A stretch of DNA of 64,000 nt from Kingdonia uniflora (GCA_014058105.1 JACGCM010002205.1:3844001-3908000), one strand, 5' to 3'; shown: positions 1-10,720, counted from the stretch's first letter. Notes: generated from the letters alone by a model not told the origin. Program-made: numbers and translations.

Positions 1-1729
1 GAAATGAAGTTGGTAGATGTAGACCTCGGCAGGGTCGGCCGAAGGGGCGAGTTGAGGTTTGAGGTATGACCCGTCGAGGTAGCTGGGAAAGTCGGCAACA
101 TACTACTGTATATGACCCGCCTTGAGTATTATATCAAGGGAGCGCTACAGGGCAAAGCATTTGTTAGTCTGGTAACAGTTACACTTGTGATTGGCGCAGT
201 AAGGTTCGCCTGGTTTGACCTCAATGGGGAAAGGGATACGCCATATGGGGTCTTCCTGGATCTACGGTAGAAGGGTGCTGATAGGGGCAATGAGTCTAGG
301 TAGGACTGGCTTTGGTCATTTTTTGTAACCTTCGGCATTGTTGGCAGTATGAGGACATTTGCGGCTCTAAGTCTCCTATGATACAGGAGCAATCAGGGGT
401 GTAGGAGTAGAGGGTGGGCCTTATCGGGGTTTATTAAGATTGGTGGTCGAAGTCTGCCCATGTTTATTTGATTCGTGGAGGAGCTCAAGGTCGATATAGC
501 AATTTACTTTTGAGAGCATCTTCTCGACGGTTTGAGGTTTATGGAGGACCAGGTACTTTTTGACATGGCTATTATCTGGCAAAGCGTTCGAATACACGAG
601 TACAGCATTCGCGTAGTCGAGGTTTTCGACTTTGCGCGACTTATCGAGGAACCTCTTAGTGAAGGCGTCAAGTGTTTTACTAGGGGATTTTTGGAAATTT
701 AATAGGGCATCGACTTTGACTTCCCGGTCTTTATTGAAGGCAAATTGGGCGATGAAAAGATGGGATAGCTACTCGAATCCTCGAATAGAGCCATTGGAAA
801 GGTTATGATACCATCAAAGAGGGTTATCTGTGAGGCTTGTGAGGAAAAGTCAGCAAATCAGGTGGTCAGCCGTAGAGTAAAGGCTTAGAGCATTTTGGAA
901 TTTGAGGATGTAGGATTGGGGATCGGTGTTACAGTATTTACTCATTTTTGGGGCTCGGAAATTTGGGGGTACCTCGATAGAGAGGATCTTGGGACAAAAG
1001 GGATTATTCAATCGACTCCATGAGTTTAGAGTTGGGCTCGTGCTGACGCGGATGACACTTTAGATTTTGCAGTCAAAGTCTTGCTATGCACAGTAGGCAG
1101 GATAAGGGGGGGATCGAGGGGTTTGAGGATGATGAGGGCGAGTATTCGGTATGTGTTCGGTGCTACGCTCCCCGAGATGCTCTCGGGCAGGGTGGCGTTT
1201 GGGGTGTCTGGAGGAGCGAAGAGTAGAGTCAGAGAAATCCTTTATGGGGTAGATGATGAGATAGATGAAGCCAGTAGGGGGACAGTAGGGGTAGTACCCT
1301 TGGCACTAAGATGGGGCGGGGGTACTTGGAGATGCGTAGGGGTCCCAATTGGTCTCGAACAGAGATACGTGATGAGGCAGGTGTACGAGAGGGTAGAGGA
1401 GCGTCCACAGGCTGTAGTCGTTGCAGCTCTCAGACTGTGTTGCGTAGATCATCGATTGCCCAGTTTTGTCTGTCGGCATGATCTAAATGGCGATGCTGTT
1501 TGGCTTCTATCTCTTGCTGGTGCTCTTCACTCACCTGCTGCACTTATGTTCGGTGTCGTTCCTCAGCCTGAGCGAATTGCTGAGTAAGACGGGCTAGCGA
1601 AGCAGCCACTTCGTCGGCGGAGTTTCCGGCAAGGGTGGAAGTAGAATGGAGGTTCGATGCCATTAGGAATGATTTGTAGGAGCTGGAAAAGGGAGAAAAT
1701 GAGGCAACGGAGATTGGTAGGGTGGGCAA
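1..1729 (-). pseudogene. gag: gag of element A (decayed)
   Basis: Capsid and nucleocapsid polyprotein region. The first in-frame ATG after the PBS is at 1729 and begins MPTLPISVASFSPFSS. The retrotransposon gag core is readable at about 1000-480 on the minus strand, with blocks such as FQNALSLYSTADHL, SNGSIRGFE, FIAQFAFNKDRE and FTKRFLDKSRKVENLD that match the gag of element C nearly word for word. Toward the left edge there is a degenerate CCHC-like knuckle (YCANHKCNCYQTNKC) that normally precedes protease. Stops and frame changes occur throughout, so it is a relic. Confidence 0.75.
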
Positions 1730-1746
1730 GCACAGACGGCGCCAAA
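1729..1746 (-). other. Primer-binding site of element A
   Basis: Directly inside the LTR the minus strand reads TTTGGCGCCGTCTGTGCTTG, the start commonly seen after plant Ty3/gypsy 5' LTRs. It fixes the orientation: gag lies to the left and this is the 5' LTR. The tRNA species was not determined. Confidence 0.7.
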
Positions 1747-2448
1747 TGTAGGGGCCTAACTTCGTACGGATGGGAAGTCGGCTATTACATCACGGGTTTT
1801 ATCTTCTATCAAAGTATTCAAGCATATAGTGTACAGTATTAATAATCTACTAACAATATACTTGCGTGGAGGCCTAGAATGGGTTACTGCACGGCCTGTG
1901 ATGAAGATTTTTAAGAGATTTGATATTACTATCGAGTAGTCGAAGGTTCGAGTACTGGGTGATTTACATAGTGATCGAAGCTAAACTGCAAGGGTTTTGG
2001 GGAGAGATTTTGTAACCTCTCCTTAGTTCCCCTTCCCTCCTCTTTATAGATCATAGGTAGGGCTGAGTCACCATGGGAGGTCACATTACAATTGTACCCT
2101 CTGGGTATCAGGCGGGTATCCCAGAGTTGGTGTTGATGCAGGAAATGTCAGGTCTAGCACTATGCTCTGACATTATAGCTGTTGTTGGTTATGTCACTAT
2201 AGTTATAAGGACCAACAACGTCGTCATTCTTATCTGATGAGCTGGCTATCTGTCCTGTCTGCCTTCGACCATGTGCGATTATGGTCAAAGTGTTTATGAT
2301 GTCGATGGGTCTGCCTTCGTATAGTCAAAGTTCGTGTATTTCTAGAAGGCTTTTTTATGGATTTATTGGGCTTCGAGGTATTCTAGTAGGCTTCGAGGTA
2401 GCCTTCGAGTGTTTGACTGAGGTAGAAGGCTGCGAGTAGGCTACTACA
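1747..2448 (-). repeat. 5' LTR of element A (702 bp)
   Basis: On the plus strand it runs from TGTAGGGGCC to GGCTACTACA, giving TG...CA ends on either strand. It aligns along its length with the LTR at 28586-29292 (for example the shared blocks around gttttatcttc and aaggctgcgagta.gctactaca). The U3 part carries several copies of a gcttcgag/ccttcgagt motif near 2370-2415. Confidence 0.85.
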
Positions 2449-2690
2449 GCATATCAATTATTCTGAAGAAAACAAAACATAAACTCGATATTTTAAGCAA
2501 AACATAATAAAACCTAGCCTAAGTGGGATAGCTTCTCTTCATCTCTTCATCTAGCAGGCACGTCTGGTATGAGAGAGACTCTAGTCATAGGCACATTAGA
2601 CTTCGGGCTCTGTCTGATAGTTGATAGACATATCAGCTAGTCTTTCTCAAGTGACTCGGATAATTTCCTGTGACCGACATAACTGTTCTG
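2449..2690. other. Unassigned spacer
   Basis: A 242-bp stretch between the LTR of element A and the A-tail of the LINE. No convincing ORF, repeat or RNA was recognised. It may be the pre-insertion locus or part of an older element. Confidence 0.4.
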
Positions 2691-5349
2691 TTTTTTTTTT
2701 TTTGTTAAATTAGACTGAATTTATTACAAACACAAATGATTACAATAGTAGGAATGACACAAGTTGTCACTCCTATTTTAACAGAATCTAAATTTTTTTC
2801 TCATGGGCTCCTTAATTTTATATAGGAATTGAGGTCGTCAGACATAATTTTCTTCTACCTTAACTTGTAATTTTACTCCTCTATCTGCCATTTTGTCAGA
2901 ACTAAAGTTTGCCTCTCTCCACGTTGCTGAGAATATGATTTTTCTATGTCGGAACTAGCTTCGTGTCACTCTCCCTATAAACTCTATGGAATAACCCCTA
3001 ATTGGAAGGCTTTAACTGCTGCAGTTGAGTCTGCCTCTACCCAAGCTACCAGCAATCCATTAGAGGCCGATCCCTTGACACCTTGGATAATAGCCTGACA
3101 TTCAACAAGAACGTTAGTAGAAGATCCCAATCCTTTTGCCCCAGCCTTCAACACAACGCCCTCACAATTTTCTGATAATATAACCTACACCACCCTTGCC
3201 TGGATTTCCTTTTGATGCTTTATCCGTGTTAATTTTAACCTCCCCCATACGTGGAAGATCCCAGAAACAAGATTTGATCAAGGTTTCCTTCCAAGGTCGG
3301 CCAGGGACTCTCAACACATGAACAGTGTTGAGATTCTCTTGCGTGTTATGCATGCATCCTGTAGTAGTGAAGGCAGCATCTTGTATATGTAACAACCACT
3401 TCCTTTTTTCTTCTTCAAGATTCATGCAATCATTATGATGTAATTTCATGTTTCTTGCAAACAAAATTAATTTTGTACCTCCCAGAACACTACCAATCCA
3501 TAAATCCTTGATGTAAGAGCTCTTGCTATCTACTGCCTTCAGCATGGTTTTGATATTAGGAGACTAGAAAATATCTTTAACAAGTTCATACTCCACTGCC
3601 ATAGAGCATCACTCACCTTACAGTCCCAAAAGAGAGGTTGCACTGGTTCTTTAGCCTCTTCACACAAGCAACATCTGGAAGCCAAAGCAATGCCTTTCTT
3701 CTTTACATTTTCATCAGTAGGTATCTCATTGTTGCACAATCTCCACCACCACAAAGCATTTATGGGATGAACAACTTCTCTATATAGATATTTGAGCCAC
3801 CATTTCTTTGTACCTTTCTGTCACACCGTCTCATGCGCAGACTGAGTAGAGAATTTGCCATGCAAATCAGGTTCCCATATTTTCTGATCTCGCCTTCCCC
3901 TGCATATTTTGATCCTCCCTAAGTCAATGCTCAATCTGGCCAGCACAGTAAGAAGGTCTTGAGGAGCAGTCCACCTACCATTTGTTATTATACAACTAAC
4001 TTTAGACTTCATTTGTTTCTAGGGAATATTTCTATTATTAACCAACTCCTTGATAGACACTGAAGTACACCAGTTGTCTCTCCAAAGGTCAATATCCTCT
4101 GCATCACCCACAATCCATCCAGATTGTTGCTTCACCATTGGCATAGCCCATTTTAGACCATACCACACAGAAGATCCCCTATAGTAAGTACACAGATCTC
4201 CATTCCTGGCAGTGAACTTTGCTCACATAAATTTATCCCAATCATCACCACCTTCTAGGAATTTCCAGGATAGTTTTATTAGCAGAGAAAGATTGATATC
4301 CTTTAATTTCTTGATTCCCAACCCACCTTCATTTCTTGGTTTAGACACTTTTTCCCATGACACTGTACAGGCCTTCCCCTAGTATCACTGGATCCAGACC
4401 ATAAATTTTTTTGAATGTATCTTTCTCCTTCTTAAATCAAACTGATTGCCCATTTATATATCCCCATATTCTATACAGATATACTGCTTAAAACAGATTG
4501 AATTAGAATGACTCTCCCTTGCATTGATAGAAGGGATCCAGCCCAGGTACTAGCTCTTTTTTTAATTGTCTCAACCAAAGGCATAATTGTTGCTTTTTTA
4601 ACTTTCCCCTTGATCAGAGAAATGCCAAGATATTTCTCCGGTAGTTGACCTTCACTATACCCAAAAAGCTCTCTAACCTTTTGTTTCTTCCTTATGTTCA
4701 TACCTCCTATGAACAACTTACTTTTTTCCACACTAATCACTTGCCCACTATCATGTTGATAATTAGCAAGACACCTTTTAATGTACTTCATCCCCCTCAT
4801 CTGCCCATTAGAGAAAATGAAAATATTATCGACAAATAACAAATGTGTAGGAGCACTTATGTCCTTAATGGTCACCATCGGAAGAATCTTTCCTTGGTTT
4901 CTTAGTTCCTTCAAATTTTTGCTCAGGACATCCTCAGCAAGGGCAAACAAGATTGGAGATAATGGGTCCCCTTGTCTCAATTCTCTCCCTGTTTTAAATA
5001 ATCTACAAGGGCCCCAATTTACAAGGACTAAAATAAAGTTGTTGGCTAATAGTACTTTAATCCAGTTACACATCTTATTTGCAAACCCCAACTTTCTTAA
5101 CACTTTCATTAGAAATTCCCAGTCAAGAGTATCATATGCTTGTACAATATCCAACTTCATCCCCACATTTCCCCCATACCTTTTTACCTGGAGTTCATTA
5201 ACCATTTCAGAGGCCAAGCCCACATTTGTTTGAATACTCCTTCCTTGAATGAATCCACATTGTTCCCTGGAGACCAATCTCTTAACCACATCTTCCAATC
5301 TAGAGGCAATGATTTTTGATAAGATCTTTTGTGCGTTAAAAGTATTGCC
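2691..5349 (-). mobile_element. L1-type LINE, 5'-truncated
   Basis: A non-LTR retrotransposon on the minus strand. A run of 13 T (2691-2703) is its poly-A tail read from the other strand. Moving right come an RNase H domain, a cysteine-rich zf-RVT-like segment and reverse transcriptase, and the sequence then stops abruptly near 5349 at the PMD relic. Endonuclease and ORF1 are missing, which is the usual 5' truncation from incomplete target-primed reverse transcription. No target-site duplication was recognised at the ends. Confidence 0.85.
2880..5349 (-). pseudogene. LINE ORF2 remnant: reverse transcriptase, zf-RVT, RNase H
   Basis: The longest open piece (5298-4471) covers the RT fingers and palm, with EQCGFIQGRSIQTN, KLDIVQAYDTLDWEFL, LRQGDPLSPILFALAED and KSKLFIGGMN. 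The catalytic FADD box reads LLFVDNIFIFS, so the second Asp is Asn and the enzyme would be inactive. Further left, in other frames, are a W-rich and cysteine-rich segment (MWWWRLCNNEIPTDENVKKK, then CCLCEEA) and an RNase H start (GEVKINTDKASKGNPGKGGVG). It continues past 3162 into ECQAIIQGVKGSASNGLLVA and VEADSTAAVKAF. At least three frame changes and several stops break it. Confidence 0.85.
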
Positions 5350-6841
5350 TCAAATTTTCATATGCCGCATACCGCATTCCTTGGTTTTAATGCCACAACT
5401 CATCCACACTATACCTAAGTGGACACGAGTATGGTACATACATGGCCAGGATCGATAGCCGTCTACGTTTTCCATTATATCCTGCCATCTCCATAAACCA
5501 TCCCAGATCCCCCACTTCCTCGCCGTATGGATCAACACCATAATTTTATACCTGAGAAGACATGGTTAAACTCAAAGTAAGTGGCAGAGCAACATCGGGC
5601 CTTACTAGATCACGCCCGACTATTTAAATATTTTTGGCCCTCTTCACTAAGCTACAACCGATCTTGGAATTTGGATGAGCCAAACACCAAATTGTCATGT
5701 AATCCACATTAACAACGATGTAATTGTGGCCATCATAGATGTCCACCTCTTTCAGTCCCTGATATAGCTGCGATCGTATCACAAAAATTCCATAATCTCT
5801 TATGGGGGGTCATAGGAAACACTATCACGCCCAGTGTTCTGACGCATACATCGGTTTCCTAAATACCAAAGCATACCATTCTTGTATGGGACTTATACTA
5901 ATAGAACCCTTCTTTCACTAAGCTCTATGGAAAATCTTACCTCCGGACAGATTGCTTGTCTAAACCTCGCCCATGGTTGCCAATTAATGTTTGTTCTATC
6001 CTTCCATTCTATCATTTCTCTGATCACAGTAAATGAATAATGGATCTCAGCCCCTGAACTTGCCCTTTTATCTCTCCCCAAACCCATACGAGGATTAACA
6101 TGGTTGATGTTGTTCACCTTTACCAGATACATTCCAACACAACTGTACTCAAAGAATCAAAACTCCAACAGAGCATAAAAGCCTATGATTGATCTCTTTC
6201 GCTTCCCACTCTTCCGAACAGAGACTTTATCTAGTCCCCGATACAAAGTCACCATAATTGGAGTACCCCAATCAAACCTCGACGTACCTAGAATATGGTG
6301 GTCTGTTAAAGCTATAAGATAATGGGTTGGCTGAGATCTGTAGGTATTCGAGAAGAAGATATTACCCATCATGTATGCAATAAATGCTCTCGCATACATG
6401 GGATCCATGCCTTGGTTGTAACTGTTAGTTTGAGGATTCAATGCGTCTCTCCAGGTTTTCAAATAAGCTAGAGTGACATTACCGTACTTGATGTCGGCCG
6501 CTGTGATTTCGGGGAACAATATTTGTGTTTCTTCGAACATCGAGTACTTATCGTTGTACGGGAGTTCGAGACCCACCTCAAAACTTATACTCGTTAGCAT
6601 GATAAAGTCTAACGGCGTAACGCCAAGTTCCCCGGAAGGGAATTGAAAAGTATGGGTGAAAGGCCACCACCTTTCCATGAGATCATGAATTAAGCGGTTA
6701 TCCGAGTTTTTTGCCTTAATCCCCAAAAACTTCGAAACACATATTGTCGACCAACCTTTGCAACGTGGGATACCTGACAATCCATTGATACCACTTGAAT
6801 ACCTTATCCAGTGATCCCCTACATTGTATTTCATCTCGGTT
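5350..6841 (-). pseudogene. Plant mobile domain (PMD/MAIN-like) gene relic, main exon
   Basis: The region 6841-6157 encodes a PMD core: KFLGIKAKNSDNRLIHDLME, RWWPFTHTFQFPSGELGVTP, LDFIMLTSISFEVGLELPY and GKRKRSIIGFYALLEF. The exon begins after a good acceptor (TTTTTGCAG, 6850-6842). The next codon after ALLEF is TGA where the family has Trp, and the same frame then resumes with FFEYSCVGMYLVKVNNINH and continues to 5893. Below that the protein can be followed only in pieces (for example GIWDGLWRWQDIMENVDGY, 5541-5350) with many stops. PMD proteins in plants occur both as host silencing factors (MAIN, MAIL1) and inside transposons. Which kind this was is not clear. Confidence 0.7.
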
Positions 6842-6911
6842 CTGCAAAAACAACATATTATCATATTAAATTTTCATTCGGGCATTTCGTTGAACATTTG
6901 ACAAATAACAT

Positions 6912-7647
6912 AGTTTGAGAGTGCTTAGGTCCAGTATACACACAACACGTTTCCAATTCCTAAGATTATAAAATCCACACAAATCGCATTACAATTGAAT
7001 ATCACATTAATGTCATATCAACCATAAGGCATGATAATATATATAACTCTTAACAATAAAAATTAATCCTCGAATAAAGTATAGTTCCATAACATGAGTA
7101 TAAATTTTTAGAAGTTGCGATACTATACCACCAAATGCTACTTGGTACATAGTATAGTGAAATACCAAATACTCGCAAATATATACCAAGAATGAACATA
7201 CCTAAATGGACTAGGAGACTCTTGCAACTAGCATTTTGTTTTAAAAAATATGGTAGCGAATCTACGAAAGCAAAAGAAAGATCTATCAAAAGGAATAAAT
7301 AAAAATTTATAAGATAATAATAGGACCTATGTGCAATGGATAAGAGAGTAAAAAATACCACTGTAAAGGCCTAATTCTGTAGCTTGAAATAGCTCAAAAT
7401 TAGATCTTACACCAAATGTACCTGTGATAAAAATTAATGTAATTCAAGAAATGATACAGGTAATTTAGCGCAAAAAACCTTTGATTAAGTAAAAAAACCA
7501 CGACCTCGAGTTGAGGGTTTAGTAATTATAACTTTTATTGCTTGAGGTTGAATCTTATTACAAGTGATCTCTCGAACTACAAATGCTTAATCTCAAAATA
7601 AGAATTCTTGTGGCCTTAGAATCTAGAAATTCCTGTGTTAGAATCTA
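6912..7647 (-). repeat. Left arm of a large inverted repeat
   Basis: Reverse complement of 8455-9192. Coordinates of matching bases sum to 16104 over the outer arm (for example 7050/9054, 7361/8743, 6912/9192) and to 16102 at the inner edge, so only a tiny indel separates the arms. Both arms contain the 3' part of a family-E-like LTR followed by about 450 bp of the same non-LTR sequence, so this is a duplicated block and not two independent LTR insertions. Confidence 0.9.
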
Positions 7648-7755
7648 TAAAATCTGGTCCTTATCTCCTCTGGAACATTTCTTTTAAATAGGCCTTACCT
7701 GCAGTTTATTATTGCGTAGAAGCATATTCTCTGGATAATGAGGTAAGAGCATCTA
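7362..7755 (-). repeat. LTR remnant, family E-like, in left arm
   Basis: Read on the minus strand it matches the E LTR from the ttacctcattat region through the conserved aaccctcaactcgagg and gaattaggcc..TTACA end. The homology continues about 105 bp inward past the inverted-repeat edge (7648-7755). That suggests the left arm is the original and the right arm the copy. Confidence 0.65.
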
Positions 7756-7857
7756 CAAAAGTTGGAGGGTAAATTTGCCCTAATCCACCCCAAAAATTAA
7801 TCTACCCCAATCCAACCCAAAACAGTTTTAGACTAAAACAAGGTGAATATCACTCAC

Positions 7858-8029
7858 TGTAGTTCAGAACTGCAGGGCACAACCTACGTACCAAATTAAG
7901 CCACGTCCCAAGATTCTAACGTTCAATCTCACACGTAGTTTTAAACTGCGGGGCAGGGATAACCAATCAGATTAAACCAACGTAATTATTTTTTTGTTAA
8001 TGCTGCGCAGTTTTGAACTGTGTGGCAGG
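7858..8029. repeat. Three dispersed palindromic ~25-bp repeats
   Basis: Three similar units lie at 7858-7879 (TGTAGTTCAGAACTGCAGGG), 7934-7958 (CGTAGTTTTAAACTGCGGGG) and 8005-8029 (GCGCAGTTTTGAACTGTGTG). Each has an AGTT..AACT dyad and ends in a GGCA-type tail. Spacing is about 71-76 bp. They sit just upstream of the ATG of the PMD first-exon relic. Function is unknown. Confidence 0.55.
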
Positions 8030-8187
8030 AGCCTTTATGAATTGCCTTTGAATTGCCACAACCCTTCACTCATATTTCTAAGTATTTCTATTGCTTCTAG
8101 TTTAAACGCCCGAACCCAACTTCTTTCTTAAGTTTTCGAACCCCCACCTTTTTCTAGTAATTCAATCCCATTATCCATAGATTAACA

Positions 8188-8400
8188 ATGTCGGGACCTA
8201 GTCATGTTATTCCTAAAACTAGACGTAGGCTAAGTGATGAAGTTAAATGAAGAGGTAAAGAATTGGTCACTAATATGTGACCTTTACACCTCACGCTGGA
8301 TAATGATCCTGCCCCAACCCTCGAGAATCGACACCTAGTAGATATCCTCCTAGATAACTGAGTCCATATTTTCATTGGATTGGAAGAATTACCTGTACAT
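8188..8400 (+). pseudogene. Probable first exon of the PMD gene, on the opposite strand
   Basis: Starts ATG TCG GGA CCT (MSGPSHVIPKTRRRLSDEV) and runs with three internal stops through LTLDNDPAPTLENRHLVDIL. The placement resembles the N-terminal lead of PMD proteins, though similarity is weak. The sequence that follows (gttatttgtcaaatgttnaac, near 8430) also occurs, on the minus strand, just upstream of the PMD main exon (about 6890-6911). That is what links the two halves. The linkage is an inference. Confidence 0.35.
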
Positions 8401-8454
8401 TTTTTGTATAAAATTTATATATTATTAACGTTATTTGTCAAATGTTTAACTTTC

Positions 8455-9192
8455 TAGATTCTAACACAGGAATTTCTAGATTCTAAAGGCCACAAGAATT
8501 CTTATTTTGAGATTAAGCATTTCTAGTTCGAGAGATCACTTGTAATAAGATATCAATCTCAAGCAATAAAAGTTATAATTACTAAACCCTCAACTCGAGG
8601 TCGTGGTTTTTTTACTTAATCAAAGGTTTTTTGCGTTAAATTACCTGTATCATTTCTTGAATTACATTAATTTTTACCACAGGTACATTTGGTGTAAGAT
8701 CTAATTTTGAGCTATTTCGAGCTACGAAATTAGGCCATTACAGTGGTATTTTCTACTCTCTTATCCATTGCACATAGGTCCTATTATTATCTTCTAAATT
8801 TTTATTTATTCCTTTTGATAGATCTTTCTTTTGCTTTCGTAGATTCGCTACCATATTTTTTTAAACAAAATGCTAGTTGCAAGAGTCTCCTAGTCCATTT
8901 AGGTATGTTCATTCTTGGTATATATATGCGAGTATTTGGTATTTCACTATACTATGTACCAAGTAGCATTTGGTGGTATAGTATCGCAACTTCTAAAAAT
9001 TTATACTCATGTTATGGAACTATACTTTATTCGAGGATTAATTTTTATTGTTAAGAGTTATATATATTATCATGCCTTATGGTTGATATGACATTAATGT
9101 GATATTCAATTGTTATGCGATTTGTGTGGATTTTATAATCTTAGGAATTGGAAACGTGCTGTGTGTATACTGGACCTAAGCACTCTCAAACT
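8455..9192 (+). repeat. Right arm of the large inverted repeat
   Basis: Inverted copy of 6912-7647, starting at tctagattctaacac and ending at ctcaaact. The 103-codon open stretch present in both arms differs at only about four residues, so the arms are nearly identical. The LTR part ends at 8742 (gccattaca). The spacer between the arms is about 800 bp. Transcription through this block could form a long hairpin. Confidence 0.9.
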
Positions 9193-9689
9193 GAAAGATT
9201 ACGTTATCCAATTGTTATGCGATTTATAGATGAGATGTGTCATTTACATTTATTATATTTTTACTTTCATAATATGTATTTGATTGTTTTATTATTTTTT
9301 GATCAACAATTATTTTTAAATGTTGTTGACTTTTTTTTTTTTTCCAGGTAGTTTTCAGGTAACTATGTTGTTCGAGTGTCGATGGTTCCATGTTGAGTGC
9401 GTAAGAGGTTGGATCATTAAATTGAATGCTCCAGTTGCATTTAAGGATTGATCACTAATTTTCAATGTATCACATAGATTGAGACCTTATTTATTTAGAT
9501 AGAATTGGTGTTTGTGGAAACTTCTAAATGAGTGTATGAAATCTCTAATTTTGATCTATACGAACATGGAATGTTATGACATTACCATGTTATGATGCAA
9601 TATATAATTGTTTTCTATCTTTTAAATTAACTTGTGGTTGATGAATGTTTTGTATAGTCCAATAGGGGCGTAATTTAAATTGAAAAAAA
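9193..9689. other. Unassigned AT-rich stretch
   Basis: No gene was recognised. A pyrimidine tract ending in ccag (9331-9349) looks like a splice acceptor, and the following 300 bp could be a terminal exon or part of the adjoining CACTA element. A 17-bp word (caattgttatgcgattt) occurs at about 9108 inside the repeat arm and again near 9210. Confidence 0.3.
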
Positions 9690-10164
9690 TGCAACATTTA
9701 GTTTTACCTTCTTTAGAGATGTTTTCTTCTGTCTCTACTAGTATTGGTGCAAGCCGGGAAAATTTGGTAGCATACTTTTAGAGACGATCAAATTCGTTTC
9801 AAATATTGTCTATTAGAGACAAAATATTCTGTCTCTAATAATATTGGCGCTGGCGGGAAAATTTTGTGTCATACATTTAGAGACAAATAAATTCGTCTCA
9901 AATATTATGTATTAGGGAGGGTTTTACTCCGTCCCAAAAGGAATTGAAAAAACCAAAGACTTTTAGAGACAAATTTTTTTCATCTCTAAAGCCGTACTTA
10001 ATAGTATTTGAAACGAATGTGTTTGTCCCTAATGTATTTGGGACGCTACCTTAAAAGGACAAAGCTTTACCGTCCCGAAAGCTATCCCTAATAGTTGTAG
10101 GGATGGAATAGTAACATTTTGGGATATTTTTTAGCTCTCTCTAAAGGTGGCTTTTCATGTAGTG
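9690..10164. mobile_element. Terminal part of a CACTA (EnSpm-like) DNA transposon
   Basis: The right edge reads cttttcatgtagtg, the reverse complement of CACTACATGAAAAG, a typical CACTA terminal inverted repeat. The 450 bp before it carry repeated subterminal motifs of the kinds gtctctaatantattgg, gcgggaaaatttt, tagagacaaa and gggacg, including a direct repeat of about 97 bp (near 9728 and 9825). This is the usual look of plant CACTA ends. The other end and a transposase were not found, so it is a fragment. Confidence 0.7.
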
Positions 10165-10560
10165 TGGTGTTTGGTGACGTGTTTGTCGATTTATCTGGGT
10201 TATCAATGTTGATGATGTGAGGCCAAAATATCGTGACAGTCTATCTGGATTCCTTGATCGAGATCTTGAAGTTCGATTTCGTTCTTCCCGTGGTATGTTC
10301 TCCCTCTATGAAGCTTTGGATCGATGATTACTTAGAGGACTTGAGCGTGAATTCTTTGATCTTCGAGCCCTGGACCCTGTCAGACTCCATCTGCTTTAGA
10401 AGCTCAATAACAATATTGTGTAAATTAACAGTTTCTGGTAAGATGCCAGTTGGAATGTCCTCGTTTTTCCTCTGAGCATTACTTCTAAGGTTCATGTTGG
10501 TCATGGTAGTGACTGTTTGGGATGATATTTAGTAAAGAAAAAAAAATAGGTATTCCCATT
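10165..10560 (-). pseudogene. gag leader fragment of a family-B retrotransposon
   Basis: A stretch on the minus strand just inside a PBS. It resembles the 5' internal region of element B at about 46770-47210: both contain the ctggattccttgatc.agatc block, and both end in tattcccattgacggcgccaatt. It is short, has no usable ORF, and directly abuts the CACTA end. Confidence 0.6.
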
Positions 10561-10571
10561 GACGGCGCCAA
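10551..10571 (-). other. Primer-binding site of a second family-B copy
   Basis: On the minus strand the LTR end is followed by TTGGCGCCGTCAATGGGAAT, identical in kind to the element B site at 47205-47225. It sets the direction of this fragment (minus). Confidence 0.65.
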
Positions 10572-10572
10572 T

Positions 10573-10720
10573 TGTAATTGCTAGTTTTTTAGTTTGTAAA
10601 CTTCGCCAATACTTTTAGTAATGAGATTATGGTGATTTCGTAAAAAGCTATAACATACTAGATTTTACGTGGAGATATAAATAGAAACATGATATCAAGC
10701 ATAGCCTTAGTAATAATAAT
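10573..10720 (-). repeat. Partial LTR, family B
   Basis: Starts TGTAATTGCTAG and matches the first 150 bp of the element B LTR (ttcgccaatacttttagtaa, then agattttacgtgga). It stops before the distal part of the LTR, so this is a truncated copy. Confidence 0.6.

Larger units (their letters stand above)
1..2448 (-). mobile_element. Element A: partial Ty3/gypsy (Tat-like) retrotransposon, 5' end
   Basis: The 5' part of a minus-strand LTR retrotransposon, cut by the left window edge. Reading leftward it has an LTR (2448-1747), a primer-binding site (TTTGGCGCCGTCTGTG on the minus strand) and a gag region reaching the edge. The LTR is the same family as that of element C (termini TGTAGTAGCC...GGCCCCTACA on the minus strand, 702 versus 707 bp). 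Its gag keeps the part that C has deleted, so A is the better reference for that stretch. Pol and the 3' LTR lie outside the window, so no target duplication can be checked. Confidence 0.85.

Noticed and set aside
1081..1587. 168-codon plus-strand ORF with Arg/Gly/Val-rich product
   Set aside because: It lies antisense to gag of element A, which is supported by homology on the other strand. The composition is that of a shadow frame.
4781..5233. 150-codon plus-strand ORF
   Set aside because: Exactly antisense to the LINE reverse transcriptase (RT blocks clear on the minus strand).
7050..7361. A 103-codon hydrophobic ORF present in both inverted-repeat arms (also 8743-9054)
   Set aside because: It is conserved only because the whole arm is duplicated. 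Composition is that of AT-rich DNA, there is no recognisable domain or promoter, and it starts right at an LTR end.
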